From contig LGRX02035213.1 of NCBI GenBank assembly GCA_001247695.2, positions 32,656-96,655 on the forward strand: a stretch of 64,000 nt of DNA, read 5' to 3'. Shown in pieces: positions 31,011 to 43,404 of the stretch. The DNA comes from Cymbomonas tetramitiformis (lineage: Eukaryota; Chlorophyta; Pyramimonadophyceae; Pyramimonadales; Pyramimonadaceae). Positions within the stretch are counted from its first letter, which is position 1. Each line of letters opens with the position of its first letter. The translations under genes were made by a program, and so were the position numbers. The notes beneath the pieces are model-generated. The model made no database searches. It was not told the origin of the DNA and saw only the letters and a program-made list of their open reading frames with translations.

Positions 31011-32980
31011 ATGCCGATCGACGATTCGACCCTTTGGGTTCTTGCGGTGATCGACGCTGCCAAAATTCAAGACCATCAAGTCATCTACATGATACAGTAT
31101 CAGTAGTCAGTCACGAACTCACGGCTGTTCTGACTACTGTATGCACTACTGTATCGTGCGATCGGTCTCGAGCTCGCGTTGTGCTCTCTCAGAGCTCGAA
31201 TGATGTGTATAAATCCAAAATCGCTGACATGGCGCTCATATGTGCACTCTCAGAGCTCCCATCTTCATTGCCCCATCTTCATCGCCCATCTTCATCGCCC
31301 ATCTTCATCGCCCATACGACGATATAAAGGGCGCGTGGGCCCTCCGTCGGAGACGGGAGGGTATAAACAGCTGCCAGAACGCTAGCGCTAGCGCTACCTG
31401 AACGCACCATGACCATCGTCACGGAGAATTCGATGAGGGCGTGGGCGTCGGGCATCTCGATCTGGGCAAGATGCGACAATCTTTTATCGATTCCAAAACC
31501 GTCGATTCCACAACCCGAAGGGTCAATATTTATCTAAATAGCATCGATGTTTTTGTATAATTATAGAGATGCGCCCTCGCTGGATAGGGATTCAGCAAAT
31601 CACGAAATATAATTATACAGCGTGACATAAATGGTACATGTATGATGGGCATCCCAGCACGGTATAATAAGAACAGTCGTCTAAATAGCATCGAAATTCG
31701 TTAAAACTTTTGCCATGTGGCACTTAGACTTTGAATTATTACAGTCTGCCCCAGGCCAGGCCAAGGGCCAGCAAACTCTTTTGTGACACAGCACCTCAAC
31801 CGCAACCGTTGTTTACGAAATTATAGGACCGGATTCCTTCTGCGTTCTGGCGTGGGATCGAAACAACCAAACAAGAGAAGACAGCATCCAGCATCACCAT
31901 CAGCAGCAGCATCAGCATCACCTCAAGTCCTCCAGTCCTCAACCGTGATCCTGTTGTGTGACACTGACATGACACTCCATCTCCAGTCGCAGTGACAAGT
32001 GAGCTATCGGAAGTCTAATAGGTCACAGACTTGAGACTACGAGCGATCGTACTTTGTTAAACTTAAAGACGATTGGGAGCATGAACTTTTTGAAGGTGAA
32101 CGAACTCTCAGGCGCATTGGCGCAGGCGGTGCGGTCGGGTGGGTCAGTTCGTTGTTGCAACCAAATGTACTACAATATTGTTGTTGTGCCGAGCAATTTG
32201 ACCAAAAGCATAGCGTGAAACAAAACATGGACGAATCCTGAAATTCATCTGCTTTCCACTTATCTTATTGTAATCAGTGCGATATCCTCGAGGGACGTTG
32301 AAGAGGAACCGTGTTCGAGCATGCCCAGCGATGCAAAGAAGATGCTTTCAGGGGACACAACGCAATTATAGATACTAGCCAGATTTCGTAAAGGAAATAC
32401 GCTCCTCCTTGATATTGCTTTGATCACTTTTTCTACCGACGAGGATTTCTATCTCTCGCAGAATACAGCTTGTTGCTCCTGCTGTTCTGCCCAGTTGAGG
32501 CAACTCGGATCATTCGAGAAAAAAAAAACAAAGAATATTGTACATACGGCTGCGATTTATTTAATGATTTGCTTGAAAATCCCTTGTCTGGGTCTTTTTC
32601 AGAACGGATTTCAGTATGCGCGGTCTCTGCTTCCTTTGAGCGGCGATAATTAATAGCCAGAACCGTACTCTGCACGCGCGGAGAACCTTTTACGCAGTCT
32701 CCTCTCTGGTTTATGCGACGCTTCATGCGGAACGGAGATTATTCTTTAAACACACCCAGCCAATTTGGAAACTCTGACTGGCCTGTGATGGAGGAAAGCC
32801 TGTCGAATTGCAGTCTGGTAACAGAGGCGGTACGATTCTTCCTCCCCGCGATCGGTGCCTTTTTCGCGAGACGACAGGCTTCTGACGGGACTATTCAAAC
32901 CGTAGCTGTGTTTTAGTATCTGTATTAAAGGAAGCCGACACCAACACCGCGGTCAACTTGTCTGAGGAATCCGAGGCTGT
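31011..32980. other. Intergenic with short tandem repeats
   Basis: No gene is convincing. It contains four imperfect copies of CCCATCTTCATCG at about 31257-31316 and a GCTAGC-rich palindrome at about 31381-31396. The first exon and promoter of the transporter gene should lie toward its right end, but I cannot place the ATG. Confidence 0.45.
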
Positions 32981-32989
32981 TTGCCGCAG

Positions 32990-35900
32990 GGGAGCGACTA
33001 CGAAGAGCTTCTGCCTCAGCCAGAACGCGATGGCAGCTATGCTTCAGAACGCGAAGGCAGCTCTCTTTATCGAGTTGCGTTCAATTTTGTAAATGTTGTT
33101 GTGGGAGCTGGGATCGTGGGTCTCCCATATGTATTTAAAGAAGCTGGCTTTTGTATGGCCATCGGGTTAATGACGCTTCTCTGCTGGTTGACTGACTACA
33201 GCGTGCGGATGTTAGTCAGTACTGGTGAGGGCCCCGCACAGCTTTTCAAGCATAGTTCAAGCTTCTTTTTGTATCCTGACTTGTATTTCTAACGCTCGAC
33301 TTCCGGCACGAAGTAAACCGGCTCGCACTAGCTCTAGGACATGCAGAATGTGCTTAACTTGGCCCCACCCTGCAGGCTATTCTGTTGGGGTGCATAATTA
33401 TGAGGACCTGATGCATAAAGGTGTGTGTCCCTTCCATCGAAACCTCCCTCGGTCTAAATACCTTGCTCTATTACGGATATCCTCACGGAAGTTTTCAGGG
33501 TCCCCCGCTCCGCTACCAAATTCTCGCGTTGAGATTTAAGTCTTCCCCGAGGGATAAGGAGAAACTACTTCCTCAAGACAGCTTTCTGGCAGCCGCACTG
33601 AGGGTCTCATGATTCTTGTTGAAGACGTGCTCTTCTGCACGTCTGTTGAATCCTTGAGAAGTTTGTGCAAATGGGAGAAGTGAATCTAGCAGACTCGTTT
33701 AGACACACCAAATGTGATAGGATAAAATCGTTAGATCCACACACACGCTACACGAACTCAAGGCATGCATGGATTGTTAGATCTCCGGTAAGTTATCAGT
33801 TCTCCTCTCGGATGCGGGCCTTGCACTTCACACCGCCGGAATGTGTGCCATGGAACTGCTCTAAGTCCCTGTTTCTGGATTTCGGCTTGGGCAGCTTTTG
33901 GAAAACCTGGCTACCTCACTGTGTGCTCTCTGATTCTAGTCTTCGACTTCGGTGCCATCCTCTCATACCTAATCATCCTCGGGGACTCCTCCTCCCTTGT
34001 TGTGAAGGACGCGCTCGGTTACACCGAGGAGTGCGCTAGTGTGACTTGTGAACAAATCGAAAGGTGCCACAACACTCACACCCGTAGTTGCTGTCTTCAC
34101 ATTCGGCGCCTTCCTTGGCGAGGCAATATCAGGTCGGATCGTAGGTTGTATTCAAGACGAATGTTCCACAATAGCTCTCTGACATTTGTTGCAGTGACGG
34201 CTGAGAGAAAGGCTCATACAGCACCCTCCACATCAAGATATATATTGTTGGGGTTATGCAGTCGCCTGTTTGGCCCACACGCTGAGTGTCGCCGGGTGCC
34301 CTTTGCTCTTGAATGCACGCGTAAACCTGCGCAGTTGTCCAACACGCAGCACAATTTCGATATCTCGCTTTTGCGTCTCGTCTTTGTTGCTGGAAAGAGG
34401 GTGGAGGTGTGTCTTTCGGTTTGGGCTTTCCCTTTCTCGAAGTTTAAGATGTACTTACGCCCAACCTCAATGGAGGATGTATGCAGGATTTGTATAAGTG
34501 TGGCATCTGTGGTGTTGATTCTTCCTCTCTGTCTTTCACGCGATATATCAAACTTGGAGTCTGCTTCGTTCGTGTCCATCTTCACAGTGGTAGGACTGCT
34601 TTCCTTCACGTCCCTGATTTGATTTTTACCTTTCATCCACTTCCGCCCTCTCCTTTTGATTTCAGCCCCTGACGGCGGATGTTCTAAATAAGATGCGAGA
34701 GATCCCCTTGCATAAACTTCTGCGCAGTTCTTCGCCCGCAAGGCGCTCCAATATTTGCTGGGTTAATGGGCGCTGCACGATCTGTTCTTGAGCAACGTTC
34801 TTCCTCCGGGCCACGCGCCTTGTGCATCGTTCTTTCACCTTACTGCGATAGGTTTTCGGCGGCTCTTCCGCGTTCACTTGCGCTGATATTTATCGTTGTC
34901 ACAGGTGGTCATTATTCTGATGGTAATGGCAAACCTCTTCACCAAATTGTCCGGCGACGGAGAGCAGCTGCCCGAGATCACGGTCACTGGACCCGGAGTG
35001 TTCCAAGCTTGCGGCATTATCTCTTTTTCCTTCGTCTGCCACGACAGCGCTTTCCTGCTGTATCAGACCCTTGGGAGCAAAGCCAGGTATGACAGCGCTT
35101 TCCTGCTGTATCAGACCCTTGGGAGCAAAGCCAGGTATGACAGCGCTTCCCTGCTGTACCAGACCCTTGGGAGCAAAGCCAGGTATGCCAGCTTTCCTGC
35201 TGTACCGGACCCTTGGGAGCAAAGCCAGGTATGACAGCGCTTTCCTGCTGTACCAGACCCTTGGGAGCAAAGCCAGGTATGTCTTGCGGCGTCATCAAAC
35301 CTTCACCTACTGATAGCGTTGTTACAGCATCCGACTTCTCACTCTAGCATTTTCGGGTATAAGGGCAGCTTGCGTCCGTCTCAAACCCGGGCACAAGGGC
35401 TAGAATTTTCAGCGCAGTCCATCTCAAACCCGGCCACAAGAGCTAGAATTTGCAGCGCAGTCCGTCCAAAGTTGAGATATAAGTCTATCCATCGTCGACA
35501 ACTTCCAATGTTGAAGAATATGCGCAAGGTAGTCGAGAGGACACCTGTTAAGGAGGTTATTGTTGTCAAGCACTTCGCATCTTTCCGTCCCACTGCCTTT
35601 CTTGACCTAAGTTGGGCTGGGATCATTTGACAGTCGGCGGTGGACGACTGTTACTCACATTTCTCTGTCAGCGGCACTCGGGATCTGCCTTTGCTTCTCC
35701 ATCTCCGGATATCTTACCTTCGGGTGTGTCTTCAGACCTGGTTTGTTTGCTAGTGTGGCTGTCACCCTGCCATCCGCTCGTGCATATATCTCTGGAATAT
35801 GTATGGATAGTTAGTTGCATAAACGGCCCGGAATAAAGGGTGGCCCGCCTGTTCTCTGCGGTTACTTCACTTGGTTCCCTTTCTGTGAAGTTCATTGGGC

Positions 35901-36978
35901 ACAAAGTCCTCGGGCTCTCATGCGACCACAAATTCGTTTGCCTTTGCAGCCGTGCGACTCAGCCGAACGTCCTCAACAACTATGATTCCAACCCCATCAT
36001 TGTTGCCATGCGCGTGCTGTACTGCATCACGATGGCCTTGACCTATCCCACAGGGTTCTTTGTATGCAGGTGCGCCCTGCGCAAATTGGTGTGTACTTGT
36101 TGAAAATACACCTGCGGCCCACTTGGGTGCCTGTTGGCTGCGGTCTCACTGAAAGTCGCCCACAGTGGAATAGCCTCCGTTCTTCTTGATTTCAGTTCTG
36201 GGAGCTCAGTGAACGATTTTACTTATGTTGGGAACTGCAAGGCACTCTGCAGTCTGACACAACTTGCCAATCATTCTAACAACGTGGGACATGTCTCTGA
36301 ACCCAGGCACATCATCAACGCCTTGCTATACAACGGTCAGCCCTCAATACAAGACATGAGCCAGAGGCGATACTTGATGTTGACTGCGCCTCTTTTCCTG
36401 ACATCGGTACTGGCCCTCTTTTCTACCTTGCCCTGAAATGATAATATGCATCTTGTGCTCTAACTCCGTAGCTTGGTTTAACTCTGTCCCCTCCAAGTCT
36501 GAATAATGCAGCTAGCATTCAGCTCGCGCCTCAACTAAGTTCTTCAACTTCTGATTGCTTAGAGCTGGAATGGCCTCTTCTACAAATGTTCCTTGCGATC
36601 AGTTTTATTGCCCTTGCTTGTGGTATAGTGCCTCTCTCCATCTACAGGCGTTCAACTTTCTGGTATTGTGGTTTGACCTTCTGCTCGTGCCCCTCTTTTT
36701 TTTTGAATCCAACGTGACAGTTACTATTGTGTGCACAGGTGGGGATTGCGCTCATTGGTTTGGAGCTAGATTTTGTAATGGCGCTGTCCGGCGCAGGCGC
36801 CGGAGCTCTGGCTTTTATTCTTCCGCCATTGTGCCGACTCAGACTGTGCCAAGTGACCAAGCAAGAACAAATCGCTGCGATAATGATGGCAAGTTTTGGA
36901 ACTGTGATGATGCTGGCGTGCATCTTGCAGGCATTCGAGAAGCAATATGGGTTCTCCTTTGGTTTCGCAGGATTTTAA
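32990..36978 (+). CDS. Amino-acid transporter, AAAP/SLC38 family, multi-exon
   Basis: Exons I can support: 32990-33224 (FNFVNVVVGAGIVGLPYVFKE, the family's first helix), 33376-33420 (NYEDLM), 33895 to about 34030 (FDFGAILSYLIILGDS), about 34482-34586 (LPLCLSRDISNLE), 34905-35086 (FVCHDSAFLLYQTL), 35950-36069 (LNNYDSNP..RVLYCITMALTYP), 36307-36406 and 36739-36978 with a TAA stop. Each is bounded by AG and GT, and the helix order matches sodium- or proton-coupled neutral amino-acid transporters. The first exon with the ATG and some middle exons (34.0-34.4 and 35.3-35.9 kb) are not placed. It would carry amino acids across the plasma or vacuolar membrane. The donor of the 34905 exon is multiplied by a minisatellite. 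Confidence 0.85.
35043..35280 (+). repeat. 48-bp minisatellite covering an exon end and its splice donor
   Basis: Five copies start at 35043, 35091, 35139, 35187 and 35233 (period 48, the fourth is 46). Each contains the exon end GGGAGCAAAGCCAG followed by gtat, so five potential 5' splice sites stand in a row. The 46-bp unit shifts the frame for the later copies. Confidence 0.92.
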
Positions 36979-38640
36979 CCCTTGACCTCTGTGTATTCAA
37001 GATCTTCATGAATTTGAGCTCTTCCTTTGACAAGCAGGAATTCCACGCCGTGTTGGCGTAATGTCCCTCCAATAGGCTGGGAAGCGCTGCAACTTTAGCA
37101 AATGCAGCAGCTACCCGCCGTCGTGCATCTTTTGGCATTAACCCAGCTTATCTGAATTTTGGGATCGATGTCTCATGGGGACAACAAGGCTTCACTATAT
37201 GCGCCTTACTAGCGGGGAGGATTTTGTATGTTGACGGTTTTTTCCATCATGGGGATAGCAAGGCTTCACTATTCATAGGTTACTTCATAGTTTGCACACT
37301 GTTCCCCTAATTGCCACTTACCATCCGTTACTTTCTAGGTATTGCCGCTGATGTAGCCTTGCTCATGTTGCAAGGTGTCCAGTCGCTCCTGCCTCCAATT
37401 GTTGAGATGGCAGCGAAGCAGCATTTCCTTAATCGAGGTCGGGAAGACTACTTATATTCATATAAAGCCGATACTTTCGGGCCAACTTCATACATTCCTT
37501 CGTGAGAAAATTCCGAAGACCATTGTATACCATGATTACTTGAATAACTACAATTGGCAGCAGGTGTGACTGGAGTATGCCACCATTTTAGATTATGATG
37601 CACGCTTAATTCATGTAGACCTTACTATGCACAGGAGTGCAATATGCACTTCAGAGTTTGATTTACTTGTTAAAATCCGGTCCATAAAGTATTTCATTGG
37701 GTTTGTATGTCGCAATTAGATGATGTTTTTTAATAGATTTTGCTTGATTTAGGTCAAGGGTTTGTGAATTGCTTGATTTATGAACTGTTTTGGTTTGTTG
37801 GCGGTATGCCTGACCCAGCGGATGCGCATGAGCTATACCACTCACGATTGAAGCTGCAGAAGCGCAAGCCAGGCGTCTTACAGGAATACGACCATCACTT
37901 GTACAAAATTCAAGCGCACTGGACACCGTGCTCCAAAATATGAATTGTTGCTTCGTGCAGATCTATGTGTTATTCATACAACAATTTTCATGAAGCCTTT
38001 TGGCATTATCTGTAGGTTTATATAAATATGATTTGTTCCGGAGAAGCGGAGATACGGTATGTGTCTGCATGATTTATTTCTGCCTCCTATGGATGTATCA
38101 TTTGTAATGCAAAATGCTGCTTTTAAATCATTTGTCCACGCTCATACTTTGATTAAATCAGTTGCTTATAGGCTCATACTGCTACTAAATCATTTGCCTA
38201 CGCTCATACGGCGATATTCGGCATTTGCCTACGCTCGTGCCAAACTGAACCCTTTATAATAAGACACAGCAGGATCAACCCCAACTTAAACATAAACCCC
38301 GTGTCACGAACGCTTGCTTCTCGTGGGACGGAAGCCGCGTCGTGCAGCCTGTGACAGTAGCCGTGGTGACCGAGCACGTGACAGTGGCTGTGGTGATCGA
38401 GCTGGTGACAGAGGACCGCGCTCGCTGAGCACGCGACAAGAGCTGCGCTCTGGATTTGTGACAGTAGCAGTAGTGATAGAGGCGGTGACGTGCAACCGAT
38501 AGGAGTACCATTTCTGGAAAGCATATAGGCGCCGCAGGGGAGTAACTTAGGCAGTCGACTCCTTTTCGGTTTGCCTTCGTAACGTGATTGTAGTGGACTT
38601 CCACTCAGACCGCGAAACCAGCCGTAAGCTCAAACTGGAC
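36979..38640. other. Intergenic, no clear gene
   Basis: AT-rich. Around 38300-38490 several GTGACAG..GTGGTGA units occur. A start of similar type (GGGACGGAAG) recurs at about 44418, so this is probably an old repeat. An open stretch at 37740-37943 has no recognisable features. Confidence 0.45.
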
Positions 38641-38716
38641 ATTGGACACTCTATTATTTTTGCTGGGCTACTCTGCCTCCGGGGCTGGTTCAAAAGGAGG
38701 TACACCAGCCTTGCTC

Positions 38717-38992
38717 ATGGGCCCATCACACAGCGAGGTGACCCTCGAGAAGAAGTCGAAGAAACTGTGGAGGACGGGAAACGAGGTCCGCCAGTTTTTG
38801 GGGGCCTGCAACGCCGAGGCCAAGAAAATCCAAGTCGGCCTCAAGAGCAGGGACTCCGATGAGGTGGCAGCAGCGGAGATCGAGCTCAGCGTTCACAGGG
38901 GGATCGCCGACGGCGACATCGAACCCGAAGAAGGCGAGGATGGAAAGTCCGAGAAGATTCTGGAGCTGCTCACCAGCTGGAGTGCAATTTGA
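38717..38992 (+). CDS. Short hypothetical ORF (91 aa)
   Basis: The ATG at 38717 opens 91 codons; the frame is open further upstream to 38642. The product is charged and helical (EKKSKKLWRTGNEVRQFLG) with an acidic tail (IEPEEGEDGKSEKILELL). It has coding-like composition but no family I recognise. It may be an exon of a larger gene or part of a transposon. Confidence 0.25.
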   Translation: MGPSHSEVTLEKKSKKLWRTGNEVRQFLGACNAEAKKIQVGLKSRDSDEVAAAEIELSVHRGIADGDIEPEEGEDGKSEKILELLTSWSAI

Positions 38993-39141
38993 GTGAAGTT
39001 TTGTTTGTAGCCTTGTTTTAGTTTCATATTAGCGTTCATATTTACCCTGCTTTTGAAACGGTAACACGTCTTGGGTCTATAGTGTCCATCCATTGCAATA
39101 ATTATTCCACATGCATGCCTATCCACCTGTTTGCATATGCC

Positions 39142-40251
39142 TATGCTCATGTTTAGTATCATTTCATAAGCATATAACAAACTGTTTTTCAAAACACTCC
39201 GAAGTTTTTATCTGTTTCGTACTATCACGGGCAAGTCGGGTACATACGTAGGGAAACCCTATACAATTCAAGCGACATACGGCCGTACGGGGCACCCGGC
39301 GATGAACCAACGACATTCTGGTCACGCATGCTCATGTTTAGTATTCTTTCATAAGCATATAACACACTATTGCTCAAAACGCTCCGAAGTTTTTATCTGT
39401 TTCGTACTATCACGGGCAAGTCGGGTACATACGTAGGGAAACCCTATACAATTCAAGCGACATACGGCCGTACGGGGCACCCGGCGATGAACCAACGACA
39501 TTCTGGTCACTCATGCTCATGTTTAGTATCCTTTCATAAGCATATAACACACTATTGCTCAAAACGCTCCGAAGTTTTTATCTGTTTCGTACTATCACGG
39601 GCAAGTCGGGTACATACGTAGGGAAACCCTATACAATTCAAGCGACATACGGCCGTACGGGGCACCCGGCGATGAACCAACGACATTCTGGTCACTCATG
39701 CTCATGTTTAGTATCCTTTCATAAGCATATAACACACTATTGCTCAAAACGCTCCGAAGTTTTTATCTGTTTCGTACTATCACGGGCAAGTCGGGTACAT
39801 ACGTAGGGAAACCCTATACAATTCAAGCGACATACGGCCGTAAGGGGCACCCGGCGATGAACCAACGACATTCTGGTCACTCATGCTCATGTTTAGTATA
39901 ATTCCATAAATATATAACAAACTATTGCTCAAAACGCTCCGAAGTTTTTATCTGTTTCGTACTATCACGGGCAAGTCGGGTACATACGTAGGGAAACCCT
40001 ATACAATTCAAGCGACATACGGCCGTACGGGGCACCCGGCGATGAACCAACGACATTCTGTTCACTCATGCTCATGTTTAGTATCATTTAATAAGCATAT
40101 AACAAACTGTTTTTCAAAACACTCCGAAGTTTTTATCTGTTTCGTACTATCACGGGTAAGTCGGGTACATACGTAGGGAAACCCTATACAATTCAAGCGA
40201 CACACGGCCGTGCGGGGCACCCGGCGATGAACCAACGACATTCTGGTCACC
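39142..40251. repeat. 185-bp satellite, six copies
   Basis: The phrase CTCCGAAGTTTTTATCTG recurs at 39198, 39383, 39568, 39753, 39938 and 40123, an exact 185-bp step. Copies 2-4 are nearly identical; the first and last share variants (AACACTCCG, GTTTTTCAAAA), a sign of unequal exchange in the middle. Each copy holds the palindrome TACGGCCGTA and ACATACGTAGGG. The open frame seen in each copy is a by-product of the repeat. Confidence 0.95.
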
Positions 40252-40814
40252 CATCATCATTTTGGAAGCATCTTAAACCAAAAAAATGAAAATGTTGGAA
40301 TAAGTGAGATATTCCAATTTAAAGCGCTGGTCGTTATATCTTACCCCTGTGCGCCTCAAGCATGAATTGTGTTCGCACTAATAATAACTGACTAGAGGGG
40401 TAGTTTGCCTGAAAAGCAGGTGTCTCCCAACTACATCACAGTAAAAAATAAATGAATAAACTACCAAGTCAGTGTCTTGTATGGTCTGATTAATTGGTTT
40501 TCGGCTTCAAGCACTCGAAAAAGTCGGCCGTTGGGTCGAGAATAACCGTGGTCTCCATGCACGGATGTCGTACATCCAAAACCTGCTGTTATACTCTACA
40601 GTCGAATCACCCACCTTTAAGAAAACAGGAGATATGGGGCCAGCCAGTGATATTCTCCAACTTGGGTACCCCCCCCCCTGCCAGCGCCAGCGTCCTATGA
40701 AAACGCTATGAATAGTGGACCGCGATCTCTTCACTCAGCCAGCGCATTTCTTAGCCATCTACATGGACACCCACCTAGCCCAGACATTTTCTTAAAATTT
40801 TCACTTTTCGAACG

Positions 40815-40940
40815 ATGGACCCTGTAAGTCGTGCACAACTTAAGGATCTTAAGCAGGATTTTGATGACGAAATTATTTCGGAGACAGATTATCTAGAACT
40901 GAAGGGCATCGTTCTACATGAAATGTACATGAAATATTGA
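40815..40940 (+). CDS. 41-aa ORF in pogo-like element, SHOCT-like pattern
   Basis: ATG at 40815, TGA at 40938. The peptide has heptad-like leucines and acidic residues (LKDLKQDFDDEIISETDY, then LELKGIVL). The spacing of L..L...F...II.E..Y..LK recalls the short SHOCT motif found in many oligomerising proteins. It is too short to be sure that it is translated. Confidence 0.35.
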   Translation: MDPVSRAQLKDLKQDFDDEIISETDYLELKGIVLHEMYMKY

Positions 40941-41339
40941 GAGAAGTGATATATTGATGTCACATATCTATAATATCATATGTAATATTTGCAAATGCCA
41001 GCAATTTTTTCTTAGCTATAAGAAATTGGAGAATCGTATCTTAGGCCGGCCAGCCAGCACCAATATTTCTCATTTTGGTCCATGCCATAATCAGCCCAGT
41101 CAGTCCAAAAACCAGCCAGCGATATTCACCAACTTGGGTACCCCCGGCAAAAGGTTTTTTCTAGATTAATTTTGGGCCCAAAACTAGATTAAGAATGTCA
41201 GTGCTTTATTCTAGATTATGTTAGGGTTTGTCATGTCGCGATCGGATGTCTTCACGCTCGATTGTCATCACCACCAAAATGCCGACCATTCAAACGAAAC
41301 GAAACATTCCGCCGGACATTCTCTCGCTCTCTCGCTCTC

Positions 41340-42552
41340 TACATGAAGTACACTTTTTTTCAACGTTCGTAACCAACATACATGTATTCACAAGACGAAT
41401 ACCTTTTATTTGAGCTCTTGAACGACCCCATCCGCAACCGCATCGCTTCGTTTGCAGTCGCGACTGCAAGCTAAGTTGATGCGGTTTAAGATGGGGTCGA
41501 CCCCACATGGGATGAAAAGCTTGGCAGTCGAGGGGTTTTTGTGCATTTCAGCGCAAGAAACTTGGCACTGATATTATTGATAGTAATATCAGTTGACCCT
41601 CTTAAGCGCAAGCACATTCGTTAAGTGTACTCAAACGAGCGCATCTTAGCATTGAGCTTTTTGGGTTTGGGGTTTGAAGTACCCAAACTCAAAAAATGCC
41701 AAACAGTCAAGGCCTTCCCGGGCGTTCTAGCACGCGAAACTTGCCACAAATATTTCTAACATAGATATCTTAAAGTCAGCCAAAGCACAGCATCTGCAAC
41801 AACTTGTGCTCAAAACGGCAGATTTATTTCTTTGGCGGATACATTGGGTTTGGGTTTTCATGTACCCAAAGATGCCAAACAGCCGAGGGCATCCCATGCG
41901 TTCTAGAGCACGAGACTTGGAAAAAAAAACTGCCAAGATATATATCTTTGAGTTGCCTGAAGCTCAAGGCTTTAAGCTACTTGTGCGCGAAACGCGCAAT
42001 TTATTTCTAAGGCAGATATATTGGGTTTGGGAAACGAACCCAAACCCAATACGATCTGCCAAAGAAATAGATCTGCCGTTTTGAGCATAAGTTGTTTCAG
42101 ATGCTGTGCGTTGGCTGACTTTAAGATACCTATGTTAGAAATATTTGTGCCAAGTTTCGCGTGCTAGAACGCCCGGGAAGGCCTTGACTGTTTGGCATTT
42201 TTGGGTTTGGGTACTTCAAAACCCAAACCCAAAAAGCTCGATGCTAAGATGCGCTCGTTTGGAGTGTACTTAACGAATGTGCTTGCGCTTAAGAGGGTCA
42301 ACTGATATTACTATCAATAATATCAGTGCCAAGTTACGTGCGCTGAAACGCACGAAAACCCCTCGACTGCCAAGCTTTTCATCCCATGGGGGTCGACCCC
42401 ATCTTAAACCGCATCAACTTAGCTTGCAGTCGCGACTGCAAACGAAGCGATGCGGTTGCGGATGGGGTCGTTCAAGAGCTCAAATGAAAGGTATTTGTCT
42501 TGCGAATACATATATGTTGGTTACGAACGTTGAAAAAATGTACTTCATGTGA
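41340..42552. mobile_element. Fold-back element with about 515-bp inverted arms
   Basis: Arms about 41340-41857 and 42038-42552 are inverted copies with few changes (shared TTGCAGTCGCGACTGCAA, CCGGGCGTTCTAGCACGC read on opposite strands). A further inverted pair, about 41875-41925 in one arm copy, is only partial. The spacer is about 180 bp and includes TTGGGTTTGGG against its complement. No protein is encoded. It lies inside the pogo-like element. Confidence 0.85.
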
Positions 42553-43404
42553 TGTGATTAAAATTACAAGGGGGTGTGCCTGCAGTCACAGCGCAACAAA
42601 GTTGGGGCGGGCAAGCGATAACCTATATTTCCATACTTAATAACTAGCAAACGGCATTTGTTGTCACTGTAAGAACGTGAAAACGGACAGAAAATGCAAA
42701 AACCGACAGGATCCTGTAAAAGACGACACTGGAAAACTCCATCGTACCTCGTGACACTGTGCTACCTCTACCGAGGCGAGGTACTGTCATGTCATTACAG
42801 ACAGTATTTAGACACGGCATCAAAATACGGGCATGTGAATTGAAACACCAGATCGTTTTTAGAGTATAAATTTGATGGAACTTTTGCATCGTCAGTCGAT
42901 GATTGGGTAAACAGAAAACACTATCTCTACGTGATATGAACTATGAGAAAGATCTTAGGATGCATGGGTCGTCATTGGTTCTTTCGCCCATCGTGGGCCC
43001 ATCGTGGGCCCATCTTGGGCCCATCTTGGGCCCAGCGACCACCGAGTTTGCGCCCCTACCGCTACGGTCACCTTCCTTGCCGTTGGGAGAGTCGAAGGCA
43101 CACGTCGGGAGCATCGTGGATGTATCACCGAGGCACCATTGGTGCACCTTGGGGTCATAGGCGCGCCGCACCCTAGAAATAATAATGTGTATGACCGATA
43201 CGCGGACGCGTGGTACCCTAGGGGTCATTATTTTAATTCGAAAGTAGGAACTATTATTTTTAATCTAGTTTTGGGCCCAAAATTAATCCGGAATAAACCC
43301 CGAGCCGGTACCCTGAAACGCTGGCTACTTTCTTATCGTCGGGTTTTCTTAACGGTGAGTGATTACTGTATTGGCCGAAATGAATGGCGCTTTGTGCTCA
43401 ATGG

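Larger units (their letters stand above)
40599..43368. mobile_element. pogo-like non-autonomous DNA element, 2.77 kb
   Basis: Left end CAGTCGAATCACCCACC; right end read inward CAGTAATCACTCACC; both continue TTAAGAAAA and then AGCCAG near base 42-48. TA flanks both sides (40597-40598, 43369-43370). The right arm also matches the MITE ends at 11622 (shared GACGATAAGA). Inner inverted copies of GATTAATTTTGGGCCCAAAA lie at about 41165 and 43265. No transposase remains; there is a 41-codon ORF and a nested fold-back element. Confidence 0.75.

Noticed and set aside
36555..37061. Separate 168-codon gene overlapping the transporter
   Set aside because: It reads a shifted frame across the last transporter intron and exon; the transporter frame has family motifs.
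39370..40176. Repeated 83-codon ORFs as a gene family
   Set aside because: They arise because the 185-bp satellite happens to be open in one frame; starts are not ATG in a gene context and the frame breaks at each unit.
39142..40251. CRISPR-like array
   Set aside because: The whole 185-bp unit repeats without unique spacers, in a eukaryotic setting. It is a satellite.
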